A stretch of DNA of 17,909 nucleotides from Candidatus Heimdallarchaeota archaeon (GCA_027364495.1 DAHXPE010000294.1:1-17909), one strand, 5' to 3'. Counted from the stretch's first letter, positions 1 to 7,425 are shown. Notes: generated by a model not told the origin, from the sequence alone. Program-made: numbers and translations.

Positions 1-317
1 TGAACATATCCTAATTCAACAAGATGATTTAAGTGCTGATTTTCTCTAGATCGAGATCTATTAGTAATAATAGCAATATCCTGAGCACTAGATTTTCCTC
101 CTTTACTCAATATAGCTTTTATTGTAGGGACGAGGTTACTATCAATTTCAGAAACTATATTTATTATTTCCATCACATCAAGAAATGATTCCTTTTTCAC
201 TTCATCTATTTCGTATGCATCTGCCGTTTGGCTAGAATTACTTCGTAATAGTAGTTCTATACGTTGGAGTGATTTGAGAATTTCTTCTAATAATGCTGTT
301 GTTCTATCTGTAGCCAA
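1..317 (-). CDS. Winged-helix DNA-binding protein, N-terminal part (runs off left edge)
   Basis: About 105 codons are visible, reading leftwards from a TTG at 315-317. An in-frame stop lies two codons upstream and no ATG occurs before mid-protein, so TTG is the likely start. The first 25 residues form a leucine-rich amphipathic helix (LLEEILKSLQRIELLLR), which could dimerise. From about residue 75 the sequence looks like the start of a winged helix: a helix ending in AILSKGG, a short helix SAQDIAIITN, then a recognition-type helix ending in LNHLVELGYV. That pattern is typical of archaeal transcription regulators of the MarR/ArsR-like sort, but the wing and C-terminus are outside the window. 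It is transcribed away from thyA across a 139-bp gap. A GTGA motif 7 nt before the TTG could be a weak ribosome binding site. The target is unknown. Confidence 0.6.
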   Translation of the reverse strand, partial: MATDRTTALLEEILKSLQRIELLLRSNSSQTADAYEIDEVKKESFLDVMEIINIVSEIDSNLVPTIKAILSKGGKSSAQDIAIITNRSRSRENQHLNHLVELGYV

Positions 318-442
318 GCTTTATTCACATTAATTAACAAGGGTTATAATTTATTATTTAAATAAGTTAATGAATTTTATAAGTTAACCAATATTTTTCT
401 ATTTTTAAAATTTTTTTACTAATTAAAGTAAATGAAACCAAT

Positions 443-447
443 AAGGA
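443..447 (+). promoter_or_regulatory. Shine-Dalgarno motif of thyA
   Basis: AAGGA lies 9 nt before the TTG at 457. The same motif at the same spacing precedes the HAD phosphatase TTG and the nucleotidyltransferase ATG, which supports TTG as the real start of thyA. Confidence 0.6.
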
Positions 448-456
448 ACTTGAACT

Positions 457-1515
457 TTGAAATCATACCTTAATCTTGTCAAAGAGACATTAGAACAAGG
501 TGTAACGGAACAAACTCGAACTGGGGTAAAAGCTCTTAGCATCTTTGGTAAATCAATTGAACATGATTTGAATAAAAATAATTTCCCTTTATTGACAACA
601 AAGTTTGTTTCACTTCGTCTTATTGCTTCAGAATTAGAATTTTTCATAAAGGGGATAACTGATAAACGATGGTTACAAGCAAGAAATAATCATATTTGGG
701 ATGACTGGGCTAATCCAGCCATTATTAATAAAAAATATTCTTTCGAAAAAAAGGATTGGGAAAATACCTTAAATGATTTGTATAAAGAATATCTGATTGA
801 TAAAGCAATTATTGATACTCCTCGCCTTCAAACTCTTTTTTCAGGGTTGTATCCCTATTTCATTTTGGAAAATGATATCTGGAAGCAAAAAAAAGAGCTT
901 AATGATTCTGAATTCGTGTCTGTTAAAAGCATTCTTCAAAAAGTGGCTCAATACATAGAACGTGATTTAGGTCCTATTTATGGATTTCAATGGAGACATT
1001 TTGGAGCTGACTATTCGACCTATGACTCTAATTATGACGCCAAAGGTTTCGATCAATTAAAATTTATTATTGAAACCCTAGAAAACGAACCTACAAGCAG
1101 AAGAATGATTCTTTCAGCTTGGAATCCTTCAGTTAAGAATCAAATGGCTTTAGAACCATGCCATTATTCTTTACAAGTAAATACAGCTAACAAAAAATTA
1201 AATATTCTTTGGTCTCAACGAAGTGTCGATTTGATGCTAGGTTTACCATTTAACATAGCAAGCTATGCTCTTTTGTTAAAATTGCTAGGAGCTCAATCAA
1301 ATTTTGAAGACGGAAAAATTGTTGGTCAACTGGGAAATGTCCATATTTATGAAACTCATAAGAAAGGAGCATTGGAGCAGATTACACGTGAACCGAAATC
1401 TTTGCCAATTCTTTCCTTGGGTAATTTTACAGATATTTTTAATTGGAATTCAAATGATATAATTTTAGAAAATTATGAACATTACCCCTCCATTAAATTC
1501 CCAATAGCTGTTTAA
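457..1515 (+). CDS. thyA: Thymidylate synthase (ThyA type) with enlarged insert
   Basis: Converts dUMP and 5,10-methylenetetrahydrofolate to dTMP and dihydrofolate in the cytosol. Family signatures are clear: TRTG and the FPLLTTK stretch near the N-terminus, DLGPIYGFQWRHFGADY at about residues 170-186, SRRMILSAWNP, the nucleophile in EPCHYS (Cys235), QRSVD, LGLPFNIASYALL with the uracil-reading Asn, HIY, and a C-terminal IKFPIAV that matches the mobile C-terminal tail of the family. At 352 residues it is longer than E. coli ThyA (264) because about 80 residues sit between IWDDWANP (80-87) and DLGP (170). The YGFQWRHFGA motif resembles eukaryotic and Bacillus ThyA. Two usually conserved positions differ: LEPC instead of LPPC, and GNVH instead of GDxH. 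The start is TTG at 457; a stop at 451 rules out anything longer, and AAGGA at 443-447 lies 9 nt upstream. The last 51 bases overlap the convergent gene on the other strand. Confidence 0.93.
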   Translation: MKSYLNLVKETLEQGVTEQTRTGVKALSIFGKSIEHDLNKNNFPLLTTKFVSLRLIASELEFFIKGITDKRWLQARNNHIWDDWANPAIINKKYSFEKKDWENTLNDLYKEYLIDKAIIDTPRLQTLFSGLYPYFILENDIWKQKKELNDSEFVSVKSILQKVAQYIERDLGPIYGFQWRHFGADYSTYDSNYDAKGFDQLKFIIETLENEPTSRRMILSAWNPSVKNQMALEPCHYSLQVNTANKKLNILWSQRSVDLMLGLPFNIASYALLLKLLGAQSNFEDGKIVGQLGNVHIYETHKKGALEQITREPKSLPILSLGNFTDIFNWNSNDIILENYEHYPSIKFPIAV

Positions 1516-2601
1516 ATTATCCTTGTTTAAAAAATTTATTCTTTTTTTCAAAAGAAAAGCAATAAGTTTAAGCATTTGTTCTGGAAAATCACGGTGTATA
1601 GGGAAAAAGGAAATTGGTTGAGCAAATAATAGTTGACTATCAATGGTTGATGAAATAGAGGCTACACTTATTTCAAATGGTGCAGACGTTTCAAGTTCAC
1701 CTTCAACAGCAATGGCTATTCTACTTTTTGTTTTTTCATCTTTAATAGCAGATAATACTTCCTTCAGAAAATTGATATTTGGATTATCTGGTGTAATTCC
1801 TTTAGTTGTAGATCTAAAGGTAAATATTATACCATCGCTATTAGAAAGCTCTTTTCGTTTTTTACTGACTTCATCAGCTGGAATTAAAGATGCTTGAATT
1901 TTTCCTTCAGCTAATTGTAGTAAACCTTTCTGTTCATATTTCTTTATCTGATCAGCTAACAGTGAAAGAATTGATTCAACAGTTATGGGAAAATCTCCCG
2001 TTATTGGATCAATAACAATTGTCCATTTTAACCTGTCTTTAAGGGTATTAAGATTGGTTCTAATTTCAGCTTTAGTAACTGCGTTGTCTATTCTTTTTCT
2101 AATTATTATTTTACTTTCTGTTCGTTCGATACTAGTTTCATTATAAACATACTGTAATGTTTCTCTTATACCATCAAGAAACTTATTATCAATTGAACTA
2201 ATGTCTTTAGATGTTTTCACAAATTTCCAGAGAGCAGCTTCAATGTAATTGCGTAGAAAGTTCATCGCTTCATTTTCATCTTTCTTAAAAAAGAGTGCTA
2301 AAATGCAATATGCTTTTCCTTCAAGTCTTTCATCTGAAAGTGTGTTATCATTTACCTCGAAAGCAAACAAGTAACTTAATGAATCATAAAACCCATGAAC
2401 AGGTAAAGGACCAAATAATCCAGTAAATTTCTCAGAAGATTGTCCTAATATGCTCATAAAATAAGCACCATACCTTAACAAAAAGGTTTCTTGCTCCATT
2501 TCATCAGTAAACATCTCTCCTAAAGAAACAGTAACAGCTTTGGGTCCATAATCGCTTAATTCAGTAACGAATAATTTGATATCGAGAAGATTACCTTCCA
2601 A
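1465..2601 (-). CDS. Putative longin/uDENN-like two-domain protein, unknown function
   Basis: 378 residues with no signal peptide or membrane segment. Residues about 8-130 begin IKLFVTELSDYGPKA, continue through FTGLFGPLPVHGF and a run of beta strands (LSYLFAFEV, AYCILALFF), and end in a helix NYIEAALWKFV. This order, with the early Gly-Pro, resembles the longin domain of the NPRL2/folliculin/DENN group, whose members regulate small GTPases. A helical linker follows (130-190). Residues about 192-352 look like an alternating alpha/beta domain with strands WTIVIDP, GIIFTF and RIAIAVEG; it has no P-loop and could be a degenerate GTPase-like or other Rossmann-type domain. Both assignments come from pattern only. 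The start is TTG at 2601 with GGTG 7 nt upstream. The 3' end overlaps thyA by 51 nt, so the last 16 codons are antisense to the conserved ThyA tail. Confidence 0.75.
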   Translation of the reverse strand: MEGNLLDIKLFVTELSDYGPKAVTVSLGEMFTDEMEQETFLLRYGAYFMSILGQSSEKFTGLFGPLPVHGFYDSLSYLFAFEVNDNTLSDERLEGKAYCILALFFKKDENEAMNFLRNYIEAALWKFVKTSKDISSIDNKFLDGIRETLQYVYNETSIERTESKIIIRKRIDNAVTKAEIRTNLNTLKDRLKWTIVIDPITGDFPITVESILSLLADQIKKYEQKGLLQLAEGKIQASLIPADEVSKKRKELSNSDGIIFTFRSTTKGITPDNPNINFLKEVLSAIKDEKTKSRIAIAVEGELETSAPFEISVASISSTIDSQLLFAQPISFFPIHRDFPEQMLKLIAFLLKKRINFLNKDNLNSYWEFNGGVMFIIF

Positions 2602-2689
2602 GTTTTTGCACCAAAATTATAAATATTACAAAGTATATTTTAATTATTTTTTATCTATTAAGTGAGGAAATTTATTGTTAATTATTAAA

Positions 2690-2712
2690 TTTTCGAAATT
2701 AAAAAATATTTA
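2690..2712 (-). terminator. Possible T-rich terminator after the acylphosphatase gene
   Basis: Immediately downstream of the acylphosphatase stop the minus strand reads ATATTTTTTAATTTC, with six consecutive T at 2701-2706. Oligo-T stretches end transcription in archaea. The whole region is AT-rich, so this is only suggestive. Confidence 0.25.
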
Positions 2713-3018
2713 TTATATTTGATCAGATTCAATAGAAAAAGATGTAAATTTCCTAGAATCATTAGGCCCAGACAAGATCTCATCCGAAACTATCTCAACA
2801 CCTTGTACCGAAGCATGAGGAGGACCATTATGGCACCATTCAATAGCTTTTTTAATTTTTTCGATATCTCCCTCAAAAACAGCTTCAACAGAACCATTAA
2901 ATCTGTTTCGAACAAAACCAGTAAGGTTAAGACTACTTGCGAGCTCAAAGGTATATTTTCTAAAAAATACCCCTTGAACACGACCATAAATAAGAATATG
3001 AATTCGTTGAAGAGTCAT
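2713..3018 (-). CDS. acyP: Acylphosphatase
   Basis: A 101-residue cytosolic enzyme of the small AcP family that hydrolyses carboxyl-phosphate bonds in acylphosphates. The signature GRVQGVFFRKYTFELA (residues 12-27 from the ATG) contains the phosphate-binding loop and catalytic Arg20. GFVRNRFNGSVEAVFEG contains catalytic Asn38. Length and secondary-structure order fit the family. ATG at 3018 is chosen; a TTG two codons upstream (3024) is in frame but adds only two residues. No Shine-Dalgarno motif is seen. The gene starts 30 bp after the stop of the small minus-strand gene at 3049-3348, so the two are probably co-transcribed. Confidence 0.93.
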   Translation of the reverse strand: MTLQRIHILIYGRVQGVFFRKYTFELASSLNLTGFVRNRFNGSVEAVFEGDIEKIKKAIEWCHNGPPHASVQGVEIVSDEILSGPNDSRKFTSFSIESDQI

Positions 3019-3048
3019 CGACAAGGAAAAAAGGTATAAAGATGAATT

Positions 3049-3348
3049 TTATTTATATTGATGACCAGATTGTAATAAACGATCTGTAATAACATCTTGA
3101 CTGGATATCTCAAGATTACAGCCTATTCCAATTCGTTTTCCTCCATTTAGGAGAAAACCAGATTTACATATTCCTTGGGCTTGTCTCTGTGAGGTTCGTC
3201 TATCAATTAAGGTAGTTTCTGGTGTAAAAGTAAGAATTGCTTTTTTTGTTTCATCATTTAATTCTAAGACTGCAATCGCACCGGTCGTATCGTTTTTCTC
3301 AGGTTCAACAAAAATTTTGTCTTTATATAGCAATTTTGTTACTGACAT
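3049..3348 (-). CDS. Small unrecognised protein (99 aa)
   Basis: I do not recognise this family with confidence. The protein is soluble and predicted mostly beta in its first half (KIFVEPE, GAIAVLEL, KAILTFTPETTLIDR). It then has a basic stretch RRTSQRQAQGICKSGFLLNGG and a glycine-rich RIGIGCNLEIS. The mix of a basic segment and short strands would fit a small nucleic-acid-binding or adaptor protein, but that is a guess. It starts at an unambiguous ATG (3348). It lies 30 bp upstream of the acylphosphatase gene on the same strand, so the two probably form an operon, and is divergent from polB across a 256-bp intergenic region. Confidence 0.8.
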   Translation of the reverse strand: MSVTKLLYKDKIFVEPEKNDTTGAIAVLELNDETKKAILTFTPETTLIDRRTSQRQAQGICKSGFLLNGGKRIGIGCNLEISSQDVITDRLLQSGHQYK

Positions 3349-3569
3349 GATTTTATCATCTTTATAAAGCCAATTATTAATTAGATTATCTGTATACTAA
3401 AATTTTGAATGTATTATAAATAATTTTTTCAATTATTATTTAATCCAAGGATTTAATTAAGTAATTATGATGAATTTAATTATTCTAAATATACTTTAGT
3501 ATTTAATCAAACAAAGTATCCAAAGAAAAATTTTAAAACTTTGGAAATTTTTTATTAATGTTATTTTAA

Positions 3570-3582
3570 TCCTTTTTAAGCA
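3570..3582 (+). promoter_or_regulatory. Possible TATA box of polB
   Basis: CCTTTTTAAGCATA lies about 28 nt before the ATG at 3605, which would place transcription start a few bases upstream of that ATG. This favours the ATG over the in-frame TTG at 3590. It is a weak call in AT-rich DNA. Confidence 0.3.
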
Positions 3583-3604
3583 TAAATGTTTGTTCGCATT
3601 GATC

Positions 3605-6133
3605 ATGGCCAAAAAAAAAGAAATAACCTTTTATTTAGACGATGTACTTTATACCTATATCAATGGATCATTAGAAATCATTCTAATTGGACGTACTCTA
3701 GATACTTTTCGTAGAATACACGTTTTTATTGATGATTTTAAACCATACCTTTATATTAAAAACAGCAATAATTTTAGTAATTCTGTTTTGAATTTGATTC
3801 AATCTGATGAAGTAATTACTAAATGGTTAGTAGACACTAATTTTTTAAAACTAACAAAATTTTTGTATTTACGATATGAAAAACGTTCTGTTCTCAAATT
3901 GACTGGTTCAGAACCTTTTAAAGTTCCTGATATCAAAGAACGACTTTCAAAAAAACAAATTGAGTGTTTCGAATATGACATTCCTTTTGTTCATAGATAT
4001 TTAATTGATAGCAAAATTTATTGTGGATTTTTATATACCATTCTAATTGATGAATATAGTTCTTCGCTAAATACGGCAATTGATGTCCATACTTCAACTT
4101 CACAATTACAACAAACTATGGAATCAACCCATCAAATGCCTTTTCTCATAGCAGCGATTGATATAGAAACTGGAAATGATGAAAGTATTAGTTTTCAAGA
4201 ATTAGAATCAAAAAAAGAATTTATGATAATTGCTATTTCTATATGTTTTGGTTATTATACTGAGAGCTCAATTCTAAACTTTAGCGTTAAATCTTTTGTT
4301 TTATCTCAAGATCTCAATGAAGAAAAATTATTAATCAATTTTTTGGAATTTATGCGAAATTTAGATCCAGATTGCATTATTACTTATAATGGGGACAATT
4401 TTGATTTCCCTTATTTAGAATATCGTCTCAAATTGTACAATCTAGAGCTAAATATCGGTTTTTCAAATCAAAAAATTTCCCAATCAAAAATTGATGGAAA
4501 ATATCGCCTTTTTGGAAAAGCTGTAGTCGATTTATATCCTAAGACTTGGTATATTCATACCAAATCAGGTAAGAAGCGATTAATTGATATAGCTGAACAT
4601 TTTTTTTCTTCTGAAAAAGACAAAATATTAAAATTAGACATTTCTAAGCTACCAGGTTCATTATTTAAAGAAGGAAATCTAAAATTATTACAAGAATATG
4701 TTGAGCAAGATGTAAAAATCACATTTGAATTATTCCATAAACTATTTGCAGGTGAAATGGCTCTTGTAAAAATCAATGGAGCTCCTTATTCTGATGTGCT
4801 ACTACAGACACAAAGAGTAAATGGTGAATTTCTATTAATGAGAATACTGGCAGAGAGCAACATTATTATACCACCTAAGCCAAAGAAAGCTGAAATACAA
4901 GCACATAAACAAAAGCGAAAAGAACATCCACACACGGGAGGTCAAGTGATAACACCAAAAAAAGCAACTGCCGAGAACGTCATAATTGCAGATTTTGTTT
5001 CAATGTACCCAACTTTGATCAGTGGTTACAATATTGGCTCGGAAACTTTCCTTTCAGATTCAAAATTTTCTTTAGAACCAAGATCAACTTTAGCTTTACT
5101 TCAAGATCGTGTTATATCTCAACGGTTGAAAATAAAAAAGCAACTTCGGGAAGAAAATTACACTTCCTTAAATGAAAAAAATTCTCTCCAAAATCAACAA
5201 AAAGCATTAAAATTAGTTGCCAATTCAATGTATGGCGCAACTTTATATGTATCCGGTAGGTTTTTCGATATTGAAGTCTGTAATTCCATAACATCAATGG
5301 CAAGAACATTAATGAATAATATATTTGAACTAACACAAAACTTTGGTAAAGAAAACAATTTAGAGATCGAGGTAATATATTCAGATACAGATTCCGTATT
5401 TATAAGATTACAATCCGCGAATAACAAATTTGATAATGATACTGATCTTTTAGAATGGCTTAAAGAACAACAAAAAATTCTGTTACACCATATTAACGAA
5501 AATGTACCTAGAGGAATGGATTTGGTTCTAGAAGATATAGCAAAACGAATTTTATTTCAAAAAATGTCTGAAAAAGATGGTGAACTTCGTAAAAAAGCGT
5601 ATGCCTATTATTCATTACTATCAAATCAACTCAATATCAAAGGATTTGAAGCAATAAGATCTGATTTATCATTTATAACAAAGAAAACTCAAGAAGAATT
5701 ATTTTACATTCTATTAAAACATGACCATCCTGAAAGAAATGCTGTGAGCTTTTTAAGAAAAATAATTCGTTATATTTATTCAGAAAATGAAGATTTGCTG
5801 CTCGACAAAGTTCTTTTTTCTGGGATAATTCGTAGATCGCCTGCTAATTATAAATCAATGACTCCTGCCGTCGGAGCATTTATGGATTATTGTAAGGTCA
5901 ATGGCTTTGACCCAAATGTCTATTATACAGAGTTTCCTAGATTTCCCTATGCCATTACTCAAGGAAAAAAAACAGAACCATTATTCAAAAGAGCTAAGCA
6001 TACTAGTATCATTAAAAAATTTAAATTAAAATTAGATCGAGAGTTTTATGTACAAGAAATTATTCGAATTGCTGAAAGATTTGAACTTCCTGATCCCTTG
6101 AACAAGCAAACATCTCTGTTAGATTTCATTTAA
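3605..6133 (+). CDS. polB: Family B DNA polymerase with 3'-5' exonuclease and C-terminal PIP box
   Basis: A replicative-type DNA polymerase of 842 residues, close to the usual archaeal PolB size. The proofreading domain is intact: Exo I DIETG (Asp186, Glu188), Exo II YNGDNFDF (Asp264), Exo III YVEQD (Tyr365, Asp369). The polymerase domain is also intact: motif A DFVSMYPTLI (Asp463), motif B KLVANSMYG (Lys536, Asn540, Tyr543, Gly544) and motif C YSDTDS (Asp594, Asp596). A thumb KGFEAIRSDLS segment is present. The last eight residues, QTSLLDFI (835-842), fit the PCNA-interacting consensus, so it should bind the sliding clamp. No intein is seen. ATG at 3605 is preferred; a TTG at 3590 would add five residues. 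The gene runs convergent with the GTPase gene, 30 bp apart. Confidence 0.96.
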   Translation: MAKKKEITFYLDDVLYTYINGSLEIILIGRTLDTFRRIHVFIDDFKPYLYIKNSNNFSNSVLNLIQSDEVITKWLVDTNFLKLTKFLYLRYEKRSVLKLTGSEPFKVPDIKERLSKKQIECFEYDIPFVHRYLIDSKIYCGFLYTILIDEYSSSLNTAIDVHTSTSQLQQTMESTHQMPFLIAAIDIETGNDESISFQELESKKEFMIIAISICFGYYTESSILNFSVKSFVLSQDLNEEKLLINFLEFMRNLDPDCIITYNGDNFDFPYLEYRLKLYNLELNIGFSNQKISQSKIDGKYRLFGKAVVDLYPKTWYIHTKSGKKRLIDIAEHFFSSEKDKILKLDISKLPGSLFKEGNLKLLQEYVEQDVKITFELFHKLFAGEMALVKINGAPYSDVLLQTQRVNGEFLLMRILAESNIIIPPKPKKAEIQAHKQKRKEHPHTGGQVITPKKATAENVIIADFVSMYPTLISGYNIGSETFLSDSKFSLEPRSTLALLQDRVISQRLKIKKQLREENYTSLNEKNSLQNQQKALKLVANSMYGATLYVSGRFFDIEVCNSITSMARTLMNNIFELTQNFGKENNLEIEVIYSDTDSVFIRLQSANNKFDNDTDLLEWLKEQQKILLHHINENVPRGMDLVLEDIAKRILFQKMSEKDGELRKKAYAYYSLLSNQLNIKGFEAIRSDLSFITKKTQEELFYILLKHDHPERNAVSFLRKIIRYIYSENEDLLLDKVLFSGIIRRSPANYKSMTPAVGAFMDYCKVNGFDPNVYYTEFPRFPYAITQGKKTEPLFKRAKHTSIIKKFKLKLDREFYVQEIIRIAERFELPDPLNKQTSLLDFI

Positions 6134-6163
6134 TCTTTATTTGACTCCAAATTTACCTCATTC

Positions 6164-6745
6164 TCAAAAAAATTGTATTTTATGCATGGAAAGAAACATT
6201 GAGGTTATCATTTGAAAAGCTTCATCAACATTCTCACCAGTTTTTGCTGAGGTTTCTAAAAACTTAATTGAATCAGGTAAATTATACTTTTCTTGAATTT
6301 TTTTAACAAAATTTTCCCCTTCAGACTTGGTAATACAATCAATTTCATTGCGTAAATCGATTTTATTAGCAACAATTATTAACGGAATATTTATTCCTTT
6401 ACCATTTGAATTGAAAAATTCTTCTATCCAGTTCGATAAACTTGCGTGAGATTTCCTTTCGGAAACATCATAAAGAATTAAACCAGCTTGTGCACCCATA
6501 TAAAATGATTTACGTATTTGGTTAAAACGTGGTTGACCTGCTATATCCCAAATTTGATAACGAAGTTCAATATCATTAAATTTAATAGATTTAATGCTAA
6601 AATCTGCACCTAAGGTCTCAAGGTATTCAGTTGGAAAACCCATTCCTAAATATTTTTTTCTTAAACTTGTCTTACCAACCCGGCCATCACCGAGAAGAAC
6701 CAATTTCAAATGAATGGTATTTTCCGGCAAAGGTGAATCAGACAT
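6164..6745 (-). CDS. Rab/Ras-like small GTPase
   Basis: A 193-residue GTPase of the Ras superfamily. All five G motifs are present (numbering from the ATG): G1 GDGRVGKTS (19-27, Lys25), G2 Thr44 in TLGADF, G3 WDIAGQ (Asp67, Gln71), G4 NKID (127-130), G5 ETSAKTG (164-170). The catalytic Gln is kept, so hydrolysis is expected. Rab-type features are visible: LGADFSIK after switch I, QIWDIAGQPRF, and FYMGAQAGLILYDVS. The C-terminus ends in MHKIQFF with no cysteine, so the prenylation used by eukaryotic Rab proteins cannot apply. It most likely acts as a cytosolic or partner-recruited switch, as inferred for many Asgard small GTPases. ATG 6745 is chosen over an in-frame TTG two codons upstream (6751) because it fits the TATA spacing. 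Confidence 0.94.
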   Translation of the reverse strand: MSDSPLPENTIHLKLVLLGDGRVGKTSLRKKYLGMGFPTEYLETLGADFSIKSIKFNDIELRYQIWDIAGQPRFNQIRKSFYMGAQAGLILYDVSERKSHASLSNWIEEFFNSNGKGINIPLIIVANKIDLRNEIDCITKSEGENFVKKIQEKYNLPDSIKFLETSAKTGENVDEAFQMITSMFLSMHKIQFF

Positions 6746-6770
6746 AGACAAATTAGTCCTAAAATTTTAT

Positions 6771-6785
6771 TGTTTAAATTTGGTA
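6771..6785 (-). promoter_or_regulatory. Possible BRE/TATA element of the GTPase gene
   Basis: On the minus strand TACCAAATTTAAACA is centred about 30 nt before the ATG at 6745. An A-rich BRE-like stretch precedes the TATA core. This spacing predicts a leaderless or nearly leaderless transcript, which agrees with the lack of a Shine-Dalgarno motif. Confidence 0.4.
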
Positions 6786-6919
6786 ACTAGTTTTTGTTCT
6801 AAATTAGAAGCAATACAATTTATGTTAAGAAATTTTTTACGCATATTTAATCATTAATTTATATATCATATAAAGACGAAAACTTATAATTATTTAGAAT
6901 CATGTTAAGAAAGTATTTT

Positions 6920-6931
6920 ATTATAAAAAAG
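6920..6931 (-). terminator. Possible oligo-T terminator after the REase-fold gene
   Basis: The minus strand reads CCTTTTTTATAAT just past the stop of the gene ending at 6939. Six consecutive T fit an archaeal terminator. No stem-loop is needed or seen. Confidence 0.3.
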
Positions 6932-6938
6932 GATGGTT

Positions 6939-7331
6939 TTAAAGAGAAAGATGGTCTTTTGAAATAAATTCTAATTCCTCTCTTTCCATAATCATGACAT
7001 CAGTTCTCTGAGCAAGGTGCTTTGCTTGAACTGAAAATTTATTTGAAATTATTAATGTTTTAACATTGAGATCTTTACTAATGTTTTCAAACTTGTTGAT
7101 AATATTTGTGCCTAAAGATCTGTTTTGATCAACGATTTTAACAGCTAACTTAGAAGGCCCTTCTTCATTTTCTTTTTTTAACTTTGATTCAACCATAAAA
7201 TCAATTTTATAATCTTCACCGGATTTGCCTTCCAAAATACAATTCTTTTTAACCATAAATGGACTCTCGTTTAACCATCTCATCGCAAGCTCAGTTAAAT
7301 CTTTTTCATCAGTCATTGGCGAAACCAACAT
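6939..7331 (-). CDS. Restriction-endonuclease-fold (Mrr-like) protein, catalytic site incomplete
   Basis: 130 residues. The order of elements resembles the Mrr/PD-(D/E)XK endonuclease core: an N-terminal helix, a strand IDFMV with Asp44, a strand LAVKIVD with Lys65, a helix GTNIINKFENISKDL, a strand TLIISN, a helix FSVQAKHLAQ, and a final strand plus EREEL. The acidic residue expected two before Lys65 is Ala63, so the usual E-x-K is missing and nuclease activity is doubtful. It may instead bind DNA or act as a structural relic of the fold. No methyltransferase or other restriction gene is nearby. The start is ATG at 7331; a second in-frame ATG at 7316 gives a protein five residues shorter. 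It is 94 bp from the HAD phosphatase stop and 187 bp from the GTPase start. Confidence 0.7.
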   Translation of the reverse strand: MLVSPMTDEKDLTELAMRWLNESPFMVKKNCILEGKSGEDYKIDFMVESKLKKENEEGPSKLAVKIVDQNRSLGTNIINKFENISKDLNVKTLIISNKFSVQAKHLAQRTDVMIMEREELEFISKDHLSL

Positions 7332-7425
7332 TAATAACTATATTAGTGAGTAATCCGACAAAATATTTTAAAGTAAAGTGATACCCCATTAATATTTTTT
7401 CTAACTAACAGCTGAAAAAAGTCGG

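Noticed and set aside
423..647. 74-codon minus-strand ORF over the start of thyA
   Set aside because: It is antisense to the conserved ThyA N-terminus, has no recognisable motif and no ribosome binding site; a chance ORF.
1643..1897. 84-codon plus-strand ORF inside the putative longin-like gene
   Set aside because: It is antisense to a longer ORF with coherent secondary structure, and its composition is that of a reverse-complement shadow.
2719..3039. 106-codon plus-strand ORF over the acylphosphatase gene
   Set aside because: The minus strand carries the full acylphosphatase signature, so this frame is a shadow.
6939..7331. Restriction-modification or defence island
   Set aside because: Only a single degenerate nuclease-fold protein is present, with no methyltransferase, helicase or mobile element among its housekeeping neighbours.
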